Assembly (NCBI RefSeq): GCF_031624635.1
Contig: NZ_JAMQOQ010000001.1
Span: 248,001-312,000, forward strand
Reading direction: 5' to 3'
Source of the DNA: Halogeometricum sp. S3BR5-2
GTDB lineage: Archaea; Halobacteriota; Halobacteria; Halobacteriales; Haloferacaceae
Length of the DNA stretch: 64,000 bases
The position numbers and the translations under genes were made by a program. The notes beneath the pieces are model-generated. The model did no database searches. It saw nothing but the letters and a program-made list of their open reading frames with translations, and had not been told where the DNA came from. Positions 17,497-26,473 of the stretch are shown here, piece by piece (the stretch's first letter is position 1; every line of letters begins with the position of its first letter).

Positions 17497-18416
17497 CTGA
17501 CGACGTGCTGACGGTGACGATGAACCCCGCCGTCGACCACACGGTGACGGTGGACGAACCGCTCCGGACGGGCGCCGTCGCGCGGACGGACGACGCGAAG
17601 TTCGACGCCGGCGGGAAGGGAATCAACGTCTCGAAGTACCTCACGGCGCTGGACGTCGACGCCCCCGCGACGGGCTTTCTCGGCGGCCCGTTCGGCCGGA
17701 TGATCCGCGAGCGACTGGACGCCGACGGCGTCCCGAACGACTTCGTCGCTATCGGTGACCGAACGCGACTGAACACGACCGTTCTCGGTCCCGAAGGGGA
17801 GTACAAGATAAACCACAACGGGCCGACCGTCGACGGGGGAGAGATATCGGACCTCGTCGGCCGCGTCCGCGAACGCGACCCGGACAGACTCGTCGTCGCC
17901 GGGAGCCTCCCGAAGGGCGTCGGCACCGACGCCGTGGACGAACTCGCCGCGGCGGGCGACTGGGAGACGGCCGTCGACACGGGCGGCGCATCGCTGACCG
18001 AACTCGACGCCGAGTACCTCGTCTGCAAGCCGAACCGCGAGGAACTCGCCGTCGCCACCGACATGCCCGTCGAGACGACGGCCGACTGCGCCGCGGCGGC
18101 GCAGTCGCTCCGGGAGCGCGGATTCCGGTTCGTCGTCGCCTCGCTCGGACCCGACGGAGCGCTTCTGGCCGCGGAGTCGGGCACCTACCACGCGGCGGCG
18201 GTGCCCGTCGACGTCGTCGACACCGTGGGCGCGGGCGACGCCCTCCTCTCGGGCTTCCTCGCGGGCCTCGCGCGCGGCGAGGACGAAAGGACGGCCCTGC
18301 GGACGGGCGTCACCGTCGCCGCCCGCGTCGTCGGCGCCTCGGGGACGAGCGTCCCCGACTTCGACGCCGTCTTCGACGACCGGAGGGACGTGACCGTCTC
18401 GGCGCTCGGTTCCTAA
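17493..18416 (+). CDS. pfkB: 1-phosphofructokinase
   Basis: A 307-residue PfkB-family kinase that phosphorylates the fructose 1-phosphate delivered by the PTS. Signatures: MNPAVDHTVTV at the start, FDAGGKGINVSKYL near residue 45, and the ATP/anion-hole motif DTVGAGDALLSGFLAGLA near residue 240. It begins with GTG overlapping the glpR stop. The operon context (GlpR before, EIIC after) favours fructose 1-phosphate over tagatose 6-phosphate. Confidence 0.93.
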   Translation: MTDDVLTVTMNPAVDHTVTVDEPLRTGAVARTDDAKFDAGGKGINVSKYLTALDVDAPATGFLGGPFGRMIRERLDADGVPNDFVAIGDRTRLNTTVLGPEGEYKINHNGPTVDGGEISDLVGRVRERDPDRLVVAGSLPKGVGTDAVDELAAAGDWETAVDTGGASLTELDAEYLVCKPNREELAVATDMPVETTADCAAAAQSLRERGFRFVVASLGPDGALLAAESGTYHAAAVPVDVVDTVGAGDALLSGFLAGLARGEDERTALRTGVTVAARVVGASGTSVPDFDAVFDDRRDVTVSALGS

Positions 18417-18420
18417 TGTT

Positions 18421-18513
18421 CGTTATCGCGGGTTGCGCGTCGATAACGCGCAGAGTCAGTCAAATCCGAAAGGGTTTTTGAAGACATTTAGTAACTATCG
18501 TTAGGGAGCAAAC
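18421..18513 (+). promoter_or_regulatory. ptf operon control region with 8-bp inverted repeat
   Basis: CGTTATCG (18421-18428) and CGATAACG (18441-18448) are perfect inverted arms with a 12-nt spacer, just after the pfkB stop. A T5 run at 18475-18479, a TATA-like ATTTAGTAA near 18487, a further TATCGTTA at 18497-18504 and the purine-rich AGGGAG just before the ATG follow. This looks like an operator plus promoter for the PTS genes. Confidence 0.55.
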
Positions 18514-19668
18514 ATGGCAAACACAGAGTCAGCGGAGAGCAGATATCGGGCCTACCTGACGAAAGTCAAGGAGGACGTGATGACCGGCGTATCGTACATG
18601 ATACCGTTCGTGACCATCGGCGGTATCTTCCTGGCGCTCGGGTACGCGGTGGCGAGTTTCTCGGGCACCGGCGTCCAGCAGGTGTTCGAGGCGACTGGCA
18701 CCCCGGGATGGTTCCTCGCGCAGATAGGCAACGCGGGATTGACCATCATGATCCCCATCCTGGGGGCGTACATCGCGTACGCCATCGCGGACCGCCCGGG
18801 ACTGGCGCCGGGGTTCCTGCTGTCGTACATCATCCAGGACGGGGCGCTCCTGCAGGCCGCGGGCGACGTCATCGGCCTTCAGGGCGGGCAGGCCGGGGCT
18901 GGCTACCTCGGCGCCCTCGTGGCGGGCCTCATCGCCGGATACGTCGCGCGCTGGATCAAGAACTGGAGCGTCCCGAGTTTCGTTCAGCCGATGATGCCGG
19001 TGCTCATCGTGCCGGTGGTGACGATGGCGATTCTCTCGCCCGTCATGATATTCGTGCTGGGCGTTCCGGTCGCCATCGCGAACGGCGCGCTGACCGCGGC
19101 CCTCGAAGGGCTTCAGGGCGGACAGGCGGTCGTCGTCGGCGCCATCCTCGGCGGGATGATGGCCGTCGACATGGGCGGTCCGGTGAACAAGGTGTCGTAC
19201 GTGTTCGCGACCGGTCTCATCGCCGAGGGCATCACCGCCCCGATGGCCGCGGTCATGATCGGCGGGATGGTCCCGCCCATCGGCCTCGCCGTCTCGAACT
19301 TCATCGCGCCGCACAAGTACGCCGCGGAGATGTACGAGAACGCGAAGTCGGGCATCATTCTCGGCCTCTCGTTCATCACGGAAGGAGCGATTCCGTACGC
19401 CTCCGCGGACCCCGTCCGCGTCGTCCCGTCGGCCGTCGTCGGGAGTGCGGTCGGCGGCGCGATAGCGATGATGATGAACGTCACGATGCCCGCCCCGCAC
19501 GGCGGCATCTTCGTCATCCCCCTGTCGAACAGGCCGCTGATGTTCCTCGCGGCGCTGCTCATCGGGTCGCTGGCGACGGCCGTCATCGCGACGGTCATCA
19601 AACCCGACTTCGACGAACGCGTCGGCAACACCGCCGAGGGCGAGGCGACGACCACGACGTCGGACTGA
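18514..19668 (+). CDS. ptfC: Fructose PTS EIIC membrane permease
   Basis: A 384-residue integral membrane protein with about ten hydrophobic segments. It transports fructose while EIIB phosphorylates it. Family sequences include MTGVSYMIPFVTIGGIFLAL, MAVDMGGPVNKVSYVFATG and the conserved MPAPHGGIFVIPLS near the end. It lacks fused EIIA or EIIB domains, as in haloarchaea, where each component is a separate protein. First gene of ptfC-ptfA-ptsH-ptsI-ptfB. Confidence 0.94.
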   Translation: MANTESAESRYRAYLTKVKEDVMTGVSYMIPFVTIGGIFLALGYAVASFSGTGVQQVFEATGTPGWFLAQIGNAGLTIMIPILGAYIAYAIADRPGLAPGFLLSYIIQDGALLQAAGDVIGLQGGQAGAGYLGALVAGLIAGYVARWIKNWSVPSFVQPMMPVLIVPVVTMAILSPVMIFVLGVPVAIANGALTAALEGLQGGQAVVVGAILGGMMAVDMGGPVNKVSYVFATGLIAEGITAPMAAVMIGGMVPPIGLAVSNFIAPHKYAAEMYENAKSGIILGLSFITEGAIPYASADPVRVVPSAVVGSAVGGAIAMMMNVTMPAPHGGIFVIPLSNRPLMFLAALLIGSLATAVIATVIKPDFDERVGNTAEGEATTTTSD

Positions 19669-19734
19669 ACTGACCACCCCGCACGGCCCACAACGCAACT
19701 ACCTTACTCCCTCCGTTCCCATATTCGCACGAAA

Positions 19735-20199
19735 ATGCTCGAAGATGACATCGACCGGCTGATGCCGACGGCGCACATCTCGCTAGACGAACCGCCCGCG
19801 GAGAAGAAACTCGCAATCGAGTTTCTCCTCGACCTCATCGTGGAGAACGGCCGCGTGACGGAGCGCGAAACGGCGCTCGCGGCCCTCCGGGAGCGAGAGA
19901 AGGAGGCGACGACGGGCGTCGGCATGGGCATCGGTATCCCCCACGCCAAGACGACGGCCGTCGAGGCCCCCTCCGTCGCGTTCGCGCGCTCCTCGGAGGG
20001 TATCGACTTCGACGCGATGGACGACAAGCCCGCGAAACTCCTGTTCATGATTCTCGTCCCCGAGGAGGGCGGCGAGGAGCACCTGCAGATACTCAGTTCG
20101 CTCTCGCGCGCCCTCATGCACGAGGACGTCCGCGAGAAACTGCTGGAGGCCGAGGACGAGGAGACGGTACAGGAGACGGTCCGGGAGGCGGTGAACTGA
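19735..20199 (+). CDS. ptfA: Fructose PTS EIIA
   Basis: A 154-residue cytosolic phosphocarrier of the fructose/mannitol type. The phospho-accepting His is His70 in GVGMGIGIPHAKTTAV. It receives phosphate from HPr and passes it to EIIB. The stop overlaps the ptsH start by one base, and the gene follows ptfC by 66 bp. Confidence 0.94.
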   Translation: MLEDDIDRLMPTAHISLDEPPAEKKLAIEFLLDLIVENGRVTERETALAALREREKEATTGVGMGIGIPHAKTTAVEAPSVAFARSSEGIDFDAMDDKPAKLLFMILVPEEGGEEHLQILSSLSRALMHEDVREKLLEAEDEETVQETVREAVN

Positions 20200-20468
20200 T
20201 GCCCGAACGCGTCGTCACCGTCGTCCCCGAGGACGGCCTGCACGCCCGCCCCGCCTCCGTCTTCGTCGAGACGGCCAACGAGTACGACTCGGAGGTCAAA
20301 GTCGGCCCCGAGGACGGCGACCTGGTGAACGCCGCGAGCATGCTCTCCGTCACCGGCCTCGGCGTCTCCGGCGGCGAGAAGGTTCGCATCTCCGCCGAGG
20401 GCGAGGACGCCGAGGAGGCGCTCGACGCCCTCGAAGAAGTGCTCTCGACCCCGGAGGACGAACTGTAG
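20199..20468 (+). CDS. ptsH: HPr phosphocarrier protein
   Basis: An 89-residue HPr. His15 in EDGLHARPASVFVE is the phospho-site receiving phosphate from enzyme I. The region NAASMLSVTGLGVSGGEKV matches the second conserved block; a Ser near residue 47 corresponds roughly to the regulatory serine of Gram-positive HPr, but no HPr kinase is seen here. Confidence 0.95.
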   Translation: MPERVVTVVPEDGLHARPASVFVETANEYDSEVKVGPEDGDLVNAASMLSVTGLGVSGGEKVRISAEGEDAEEALDALEEVLSTPEDEL

Positions 20469-20472
20469 CGCG

Positions 20473-22176
20473 ATGACCGAACGACGATTCGAGGGCATCG
20501 GCGTCACGCCCCTCTCGGGGGTCGGCAACGTGGTCTGGTACGCGCCCGACGCGGACCTCGACGACCCGCCGGACCCGAGCGAGGTGGACGCCGACGCGGA
20601 GACGGCGCGGTTCGAGGAGGCGCGCGACGCGGCGCGCGAGGAACTGGAACGGGAGCGAGAGCGGACGGCCGAACGCGTCGGCGAGGACGAGGCCGCGGTG
20701 TTCGACGCTCACGTCCAGTTCCTCGACGACCCGCAGATAACCGACGGCGTCGAAGAGCAGATAGCCGAGGGACTGCCGGCCGAGCACGCCGTCCAGCGGA
20801 CGTTCGACCGCTTCGTCGAGCAGTTCGAGGGCATGGAGGGTCGGATGGCCGAACGCGCCGACGACCTGCGCGACGTGCGCGACAGACTCGTGCGCGTCCT
20901 CTCGGGCGGCGAGCGCGTGAACCTCGCCGAATTAGAGAAGGGAAGCGTCGTCTTCGCCGAGCGGTTGACGCCGAGCGACACGGCGCAGTTGGACCCCGAG
21001 CGGGTCGCCGGATTCGTCACCGTCACGGGCGGCCGGACGTCGCACGCGGCCATCTTCGCCCGCTCGTTGGCGCTCCCGGCCGTCGTCGGCGTCGGCGAGG
21101 AACTGAACGAGGTCGAGGACGGCGCCGAAGTCGTCGTCGACGGCACCGACGGCGAGGTCATCGTCGACCCCGCCGAGGAGACGCGGAAGGCCGCCGCCGA
21201 GGAGGAGGAGGCCGAAATCCGTTCGGAACCCGTCGCCACCGCCGACGGCGTGGAGATAGAGGTTGCGGGCAACGTCGGCACGGCGGCGGACCTCGGTCCC
21301 GCCGCCGACCGCGGCGCCGACGGCATCGGTCTCTTCCGGACCGAGTTCCTCTTTCTCGACCGGCAGTCGCCGCCGGACGAGGAGGAGCAGTACGAGACGT
21401 ACGTCGACGCCTTGGAGACGTTCTCCGACGGGCGCGTCGTCGTCCGGACGCTCGACGTGGGCGGCGACAAGCCCATCGACTACCTCGACCTACCGGACGA
21501 GGAGAACCCGTTCCTCGGCGAACGCGGAATCAGGCGGTCGCTCGGTCCCGACTCGGACCTCTTCGAGACGCAACTCCGGGCGCTGCTCCGCGCGGCGGCG
21601 AGCGACGCCGGCGGCGACCTCGCCGTGATGCTCCCCCTCGTCTCCACCGTCGAGGAGGTGACGGCGGCCCGCGAGCGACTCGAACTGTTCGCCGACGACC
21701 TGGAACGAGAGGGTATCGACTACGCCCTCCCCGAGTTCGGCGTGATGGTCGAGACGCCCGCGGCGGCGTTCATGGCCGAGGACCTGACCTCCCAAGTGGA
21801 CTTCTTCAGCATCGGGACGAACGACCTCGCGCAGTACGTCATGGCCGCCGAACGCGGCAACGAACGGGTCGCCGAACTCGGCGACTACACCCAACCCGCG
21901 GTGCTCCGCGCCATCCGCGCGACGGTCGAGGCCGCCGAGGGGACGGACGTCTGGGTCGGCATGTGCGGCGAGATGGCCGGCGACCCCGACCTGACCGAAC
22001 TGCTCCTCGGCCTCGGTCTGGACGAACTCAGCATGAGCGCCGTCACGGTGCCGCAGGTGAAACAGGCCGTGACCGAGACGGACACCGGAGACGCCCGCAA
22101 ACTGGCCGAGAAGGCGCTCTCGGCCGGCACGAAGGATGAAGTACGACGAGTGCTAACGGAGAACACAAAATCATGA
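20473..22176 (+). CDS. ptsI: PTS enzyme I (phosphoenolpyruvate-protein phosphotransferase)
   Basis: A 567-residue enzyme that takes phosphate from PEP to HPr. The helical HPr-binding domain is followed by the swivel domain with active-site His191 in GGRTSHAAIFARSLALPAV, then the PEP-binding barrel with GLFRTEFLFL, FSIGTNDLAQYVMAAERGN and the catalytic Cys in VGMCGEMAGDP. Length matches bacterial enzyme I. It lies 4 bp after ptsH and overlaps ptfB by 4 nt. Confidence 0.95.
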   Translation: MTERRFEGIGVTPLSGVGNVVWYAPDADLDDPPDPSEVDADAETARFEEARDAAREELERERERTAERVGEDEAAVFDAHVQFLDDPQITDGVEEQIAEGLPAEHAVQRTFDRFVEQFEGMEGRMAERADDLRDVRDRLVRVLSGGERVNLAELEKGSVVFAERLTPSDTAQLDPERVAGFVTVTGGRTSHAAIFARSLALPAVVGVGEELNEVEDGAEVVVDGTDGEVIVDPAEETRKAAAEEEEAEIRSEPVATADGVEIEVAGNVGTAADLGPAADRGADGIGLFRTEFLFLDRQSPPDEEEQYETYVDALETFSDGRVVVRTLDVGGDKPIDYLDLPDEENPFLGERGIRRSLGPDSDLFETQLRALLRAAASDAGGDLAVMLPLVSTVEEVTAARERLELFADDLEREGIDYALPEFGVMVETPAAAFMAEDLTSQVDFFSIGTNDLAQYVMAAERGNERVAELGDYTQPAVLRAIRATVEAAEGTDVWVGMCGEMAGDPDLTELLLGLGLDELSMSAVTVPQVKQAVTETDTGDARKLAEKALSAGTKDEVRRVLTENTKS

Positions 22177-22661
22177 AGCTAGTCGCAGTCACGGCGTGCC
22201 CGACAGGCATCGCACACAGTCAGATGGCCGCAGAGAACCTCGAACAGACCGCCGAGGAACTCGGCCACGACATCAAGGTCGAAGTACAGGGCGCGATGGG
22301 CGCGCAGAACGAACTCACCGCCGACGACATCGCCGAGGCGGACGTCGTCATCATCGCCGCCGACACGGCGGTCAGTCGGGACCGCTTCGAGGGGAAGAAC
22401 CTCGTGAAGGGGACGGTCAAGGACGGCGTCAACGACGCCGAGGGCCTCATCGAGAAGGCCGAGGACCTCGCCGAGAGCGAGGGCGCAGAGCAGATAGACC
22501 TCTCGGCCGGCGAGTCGGCGTCCGGGTCGGAGACGACCGACTCCGACACCGCGGAGGCGACGGAGTCGCCGACGGCCGGCGCCGACGCGCAGGGCCAACA
22601 GCGCCGCGGCGGCGACCGGGAGAAGGGTCTCTTCCAGCGACTGAAGCGACTGTTCTCCTGA
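22173..22661 (+). CDS. ptfB: Fructose PTS EIIB
   Basis: A 162-residue EIIB. The phospho-Cys is Cys9 in LVAVTACPTGIAHSQMAAE. The globular domain ends near residue 105; a Ser/Thr/Glu/Gly-rich tail of about 55 residues follows and ends in a basic RLKRLFS. The tail is longer than in bacterial single-domain EIIB proteins. It overlaps ptsI and ends the operon; a T5 run at 22687-22691 may be the terminator. Confidence 0.92.
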   Translation: MKLVAVTACPTGIAHSQMAAENLEQTAEELGHDIKVEVQGAMGAQNELTADDIAEADVVIIAADTAVSRDRFEGKNLVKGTVKDGVNDAEGLIEKAEDLAESEGAEQIDLSAGESASGSETTDSDTAEATESPTAGADAQGQQRRGGDREKGLFQRLKRLFS

Positions 22662-22874
22662 GGCCGCGAGCCGCGTTCGACCCGTCTTTTTCGCAGCGAC
22701 GGACCAATCCGTGCACGGGTAGCCACGATATCCCGGAACTTCGATCAGAAACGAACACCACCTCGGTCGCATCGCAGCGACGAGGATTGGGATTAACGCG
22801 GATTCGAGTAGCTATCTCTCGCGTTTCGCGGTCCGCGCAGCGAATCGCGCACGAACGAAAGCGCTCCGCATACG

Positions 22875-22909
22875 TTATAATCCCCGCACGTGAACGCCGA
22901 AACAGGTGA
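22875..22909 (+). promoter_or_regulatory. fba promoter and ribosome binding site
   Basis: TATA box TTATAA at 22875-22880 and AGGTGA at 22904-22909, about 7 nt before the GTG start at 22916. Transcription should start near 22904, so aldolase has its own promoter with a very short leader, separate from the pts genes. Confidence 0.55.
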
Positions 22910-22915
22910 CCAACA

Positions 22916-23908
22916 GTGCCTTTCTACGGCGGTAGCGAACTCGACAAGGTGTACGACGACGCGCTGGACGAGGGATTCGGTCTCATCGCCTCGAACATCG
23001 CCGAACCGAACATCATGATGGGGTTGATAGAGGGGGCGGCCCGCGAGAACTCGGACCTCCTGATGCAGTTGTCGGGCGGCGCCGCGACCTTCGCCGGGCA
23101 CGAGGACGACGTCTCGGGCCTGAAGGCGATGGGCAACTACATCGAGACCATCGCCGACCAGTACGACATCGGCGTGTTCCTCAACATGGACCACCAGTCC
23201 GACATGGAGTTCATCGAGGCGCAGATGGACCTCGGAATCCCCTCTTCGATCATGATCGACGCCTCCCACGAACCGTTCGAGGAGAACGTCGCCACGAGCA
23301 AGGAAGTCGTCGAGATGAAAGAGGAGAAGGGCGCCGACGTGCTCATCGAGGCCGAACTCGGCCAGATAAAGGGCGTCGAAGACGAGGTCGAATCGGAAGA
23401 GGCGTTCTACACCGACCCCGAACAGGCCGTCGAGTTCGTCGACCGGACGGGCTGTGACCTGCTGGCCATCTCCGTCGGCACCCAACACGGCGTGGCGAAG
23501 GGCAAGGACCTCGAACTCCGTCCGGACCTCGCGGGCGACATCCGGCAGGCCCTGCGCGACCACGGCCTCGACACGCCCCTCGTCCTGCACGGCTCCTCGG
23601 GCGTCCAACCCGACCAACTGCAGGAGATGCTCCAGCACGGCATCTGCAAAGTGAACAAGGACACGCGCTACCAGTACGAGTACACGCGGACCGCGTTCGA
23701 CCACTACCGCGAGGACCCCGAGGCCATCGTCCCGCCGGAGAGCGTCGACGACGACCGGGACACCTTCTTCAACGAGACGGAGTGGTCGCCGAACAAGGAC
23801 GTGTTCGACCCCCGCGTCGTCGGCCGGAAGATACGCGACCGAATCGCCGACGTGCACGCGGACCTGACGCACGTCTCCGGCAGCGCCGGCAACAGTCGGT
23901 ACGTCTGA
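22916..23908 (+). CDS. fba: Class II fructose-bisphosphate aldolase
   Basis: A 330-residue zinc aldolase that splits fructose 1,6-bisphosphate. Class II signatures include [46 protein letters not shown] and [15 protein letters not shown], with [18 protein letters not shown] near the phosphate site. The GTG start is supported by a Shine-Dalgarno-like AGGTGA. It completes fructose breakdown begun by the adjacent PTS and 1-phosphofructokinase. Haloarchaea are known to use such a bacterial-type enzyme for fructose. Confidence 0.93.
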   Translation: MPFYGGSELDKVYDDALDEGFGLIASNIAEPNIMMGLIEGAARENSDLLMQLSGGAATFAGHEDDVSGLKAMGNYIETIADQYDIGVFLNMDHQSDMEFIEAQMDLGIPSSIMIDASHEPFEENVATSKEVVEMKEEKGADVLIEAELGQIKGVEDEVESEEAFYTDPEQAVEFVDRTGCDLLAISVGTQHGVAKGKDLELRPDLAGDIRQALRDHGLDTPLVLHGSSGVQPDQLQEMLQHGICKVNKDTRYQYEYTRTAFDHYREDPEAIVPPESVDDDRDTFFNETEWSPNKDVFDPRVVGRKIRDRIADVHADLTHVSGSAGNSRYV

Positions 23909-24008
23909 CGGGTTGACCGCCGCCGAGAGCCCCTCTCTCGCCCGGCGCGGACGCCTCCGACGCTCCGTCGCCCCGGCGTTTAAGTCGCTCCGCGTCCATT
24001 CGGCGTAC

Positions 24009-24158
24009 ATGCCCCAGATTCACCTCGACGAGGAGACGGTCGAGCGACTCGACTCCCTGCGCGTCGAAGACGAGGACTACGACGAGATAGTCACCGAACT
24101 CATCAACATCTACGAGGCACAGGAGATGACGCTGTTCCACGGCGGCGACGAGGTCTGA
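24009..24158 (+). CDS. Small DUF7557-like (RHH/antitoxin-like) protein
   Basis: A 49-residue protein, MPQIHLDEETVERLDSLRVEDEDYDEIV in outline: a strand followed by helices, as in ribbon-helix-helix proteins and VapB-like antitoxins. I recall haloarchaeal DUF7557 with this pattern. A GTTTAAG element about 27 bp upstream supports a leaderless ATG. No toxin gene adjoins it. Confidence 0.65.
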   Translation: MPQIHLDEETVERLDSLRVEDEDYDEIVTELINIYEAQEMTLFHGGDEV

Positions 24159-24194
24159 GTTTCCTGAGTTTCCACCCACCGACGCGGACGCTTC

Positions 24195-24638
24195 CTACTC
24201 CTGATACGCGACTCTGACCTGCTCCCACTTCCCCTTCGATTCGAGGTGACGCTGTAACTCCTCGGCGTACTCCTGTACGAGTCGCTCGGCCGCCTCCTGT
24301 CGTTCGGCGTCGGCGCCGCCGCCGCCGAGGCCGAGTGCGCCCTTGATGGAGTCGAACAGACCGCCGGAGGACCCCGTCCCCGAGTCGGCCGGCGCGCCGC
24401 CCATCTGGGCCATCTGCGACCGGACGTTCTTCAGTTCCGGCATGATCTGCGGGAGTTTCTCCGTGTCGGCGACGACGCGGGCGCGTTCGGGGTCGTCGGC
24501 GTGCTCGATTTCGAACTCCGTCGCCGTCATGATGAGCCCCCACTCCTGACTGGAGAACTCCGAGGCGGCGACGCGTTCGTTGAACTCCCGGTCGACCGTC
24601 ATCCGGTCTCCGACGATGCTGTCGGTCCAGTTAGCCAT
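24195..24638 (-). CDS. DUF5799-like haloarchaeal protein
   Basis: A 147-residue protein beginning MANWTDSIVGDRMTVDREF. The first half resembles the haloarchaeal DUF5799 family as remembered (VAASEFSSQEWGLIMTATEF, then 'PQIMPELKNVRSQM'); a Gly-rich linker near residues 95-108 leads to a C-terminal helix. Function unknown. It diverges from the HAD gene at 24732. Confidence 0.65.
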   Translation of the reverse strand: MANWTDSIVGDRMTVDREFNERVAASEFSSQEWGLIMTATEFEIEHADDPERARVVADTEKLPQIMPELKNVRSQMAQMGGAPADSGTGSSGGLFDSIKGALGLGGGGADAERQEAAERLVQEYAEELQRHLESKGKWEQVRVAYQE

Positions 24639-24731
24639 GAGTTGGCGTATGTCCAGGAGGCGTTTCAGCGTTTCCCCCGCAGGAATCGCCGTACGGGCAC
24701 TCTTTTTGGCCCCGTGGGTCCCGGTAGTCGT

Positions 24732-25976
24732 ATGGAACAGTACGACCTCCTCTATCGGCTGTACGAGGACTCGGAGGCGGAGACGCTCAGGGAGTTGCAG
24801 AACTTCGTCGACCTGTTCCCGCCGGTCGACTCGCGCATCGCCCTCGACTACTGGCAGGACGCCAGCGACGAACTGGAGGAGCGAAAAGACGAGATACGCT
24901 CCTCGTTCGCCGCGGGGGAGACGTTCGCCGAGGTGGCCGCGCGGGCGACGCGCGACCAGACGTTCGCCGCCCTCGACCTCCACTCGAAGTACGGGCGCGC
25001 GGTGAACGCCCTCGTCCTCGACGTGGACGAGACGCTCCGCTCGGCGGGGCGGACGGACAACGAGATTCCGCGCGACACGCTGCACCTCCTCACCGAGTTC
25101 CACGAGTCCGGCGTGCCCATCGTCATCTGCACCGGACAGACCTTGGAGAACGTGAAGGGGTTCACCATCCAGGGACTCGGCAACGAACTCGTCCACTCCG
25201 GAACCGTGAGCATCGTCTACGAGGCGGGCACCGGCGTGTTCACGCCGGGGCACGGGTCGACGACCAAGCAGTTGCTGTACGAGGAGTTGGACGAGGCGGT
25301 CCGCGAGGTGTTCTCGGAGGTCCGCTCGCGCGTCCTCCCGCAGGCGCCCGACGACCTCCGCGAGTCGGTCCACCTCCAGGGTAACGAGTTCAACATCACC
25401 CTCAAGCCCAACTTCGACATCGGGAGCGACCCCGCCGCCGAGGTCATCGACCGGGGACTCCGCTACCTCGTCGACCTCCTCGGCCGCGCGGTCGCGGCCG
25501 CCGTCGGGGGCGTCGACGCCGACAGCGGCGAGGAGTGGTCGCGGGCGTACTACGCCGCCGCCGACCCCGAAGTCGCGGACGTTCTCGCCGCCGAGGGCGC
25601 CGCGCCCGAGGCCGAGGCCGACGACGTCCCGGAGGCAGTGACGGCCCTGTTCGACCGCATCGACGTGGCGTACTACCACGCCGACGCCGCCGAAATCGGT
25701 TCTCTGGAGTTGAACAAGCCGAACGGCGTCCGGGCCGCCCTCGACGTCCTCGACGTCGAGGACCCGTTCGTGCTCGTGATGGGCGACAGCAAGTCCGACC
25801 TGCGCGTGATGGAGTGGGCCGAGGAGGCCGACGCCGGCATCGCCGCCGCGCCCGAACACGCCTCGGAGGACGTGTTGGCGCACGTCCGCGACACGGACGA
25901 ACTGGTGTACGACCGCGGCGACGCGGCGTCGATGCTCCGCATCGCCTACGTGCTGAACCTCCTCGACGGAATCTAA
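24732..25976 (+). CDS. HAD-superfamily hydrolase (phosphatase-like)
   Basis: A 414-residue protein with an N-terminal helical region of about 85 residues before the HAD core. The nucleophile loop is LVLDVDETLRS (DVDET at 97-101), motif II is IVICTGQT near residue 138, and motif IV is LVMGDSKSDLRVMEWA near residue 350. An inserted cap domain fills residues 170-320. Sugar-phosphate phosphatases such as trehalose- or sucrose-phosphate phosphatase are relatives; the substrate is not evident. The start at MEQYDLLYRLYED is chosen for its coding character. Confidence 0.78.
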   Translation: MEQYDLLYRLYEDSEAETLRELQNFVDLFPPVDSRIALDYWQDASDELEERKDEIRSSFAAGETFAEVAARATRDQTFAALDLHSKYGRAVNALVLDVDETLRSAGRTDNEIPRDTLHLLTEFHESGVPIVICTGQTLENVKGFTIQGLGNELVHSGTVSIVYEAGTGVFTPGHGSTTKQLLYEELDEAVREVFSEVRSRVLPQAPDDLRESVHLQGNEFNITLKPNFDIGSDPAAEVIDRGLRYLVDLLGRAVAAAVGGVDADSGEEWSRAYYAAADPEVADVLAAEGAAPEAEADDVPEAVTALFDRIDVAYYHADAAEIGSLELNKPNGVRAALDVLDVEDPFVLVMGDSKSDLRVMEWAEEADAGIAAAPEHASEDVLAHVRDTDELVYDRGDAASMLRIAYVLNLLDGI

Positions 25977-26034
25977 TACACTCTGGTATTCGGACTGGTA
26001 TAGATTCTTGTACTTCCGGAACGACGGGAGAGAT

Positions 26035-26391
26035 ATGTACGGCCGCTCGCTGTTGACGCTGGAGGGGACGCCCTTCGCGGAGGGTGAGTTCTCGCGGTTG
26101 TGGCTCCTCGCCGCCGCGACGTACGGCGTCGGCGACGTCGTGACCACCATCGCGCTCATCTACTTCAGCGCGTCCGTCGACGAGGCGAACGTCTTGGTCC
26201 GTTTCGCCGTCGAGTCGTCCGGACAGGTCGGACTCGTCGGCCTCAAACTCGCCGTCCTCCTCGCCTGCATCGGCATCAGTCTCGCCGCGGCGAACGACGA
26301 GGACGCCTTCTCCTACTACCTGCCGCCGGTCGTGCTCTCCGTCGTCGGCGCGTTCGTGACGGCGTACAACGTCCGTCTGCTCCTCGGCTGA
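26035..26391 (+). CDS. Small multi-pass membrane protein
   Basis: A 118-residue protein with three hydrophobic stretches: LWLLAAATYGVGDVVTTIAL, VGLKLAVLLACIGISLAAA and LPPVVLSVVGAFVTAYNVRL. It resembles haloarchaeal small membrane proteins of the DUF5658-like type, function unknown. ATG 26035 is preferred over a TTG 27 nt upstream. Confidence 0.65.
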   Translation: MYGRSLLTLEGTPFAEGEFSRLWLLAAATYGVGDVVTTIALIYFSASVDEANVLVRFAVESSGQVGLVGLKLAVLLACIGISLAAANDEDAFSYYLPPVVLSVVGAFVTAYNVRLLLG

Positions 26392-26473
26392 GCGCCCCCA
26401 CCCGTCTCCGCGTCGGCCGCCGTGCCGCGGGAGCCCCGACGGTCCGCTCGCACCGTCCGACGCCCGGAGATAA

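Noticed and set aside
24639-26159. N-terminal extension of the DUF5799-like gene on the minus strand
   Set aside because: It lies antisense to the HAD gene and has no protein-like composition; the family start MANWTDS fits ATG 24638.
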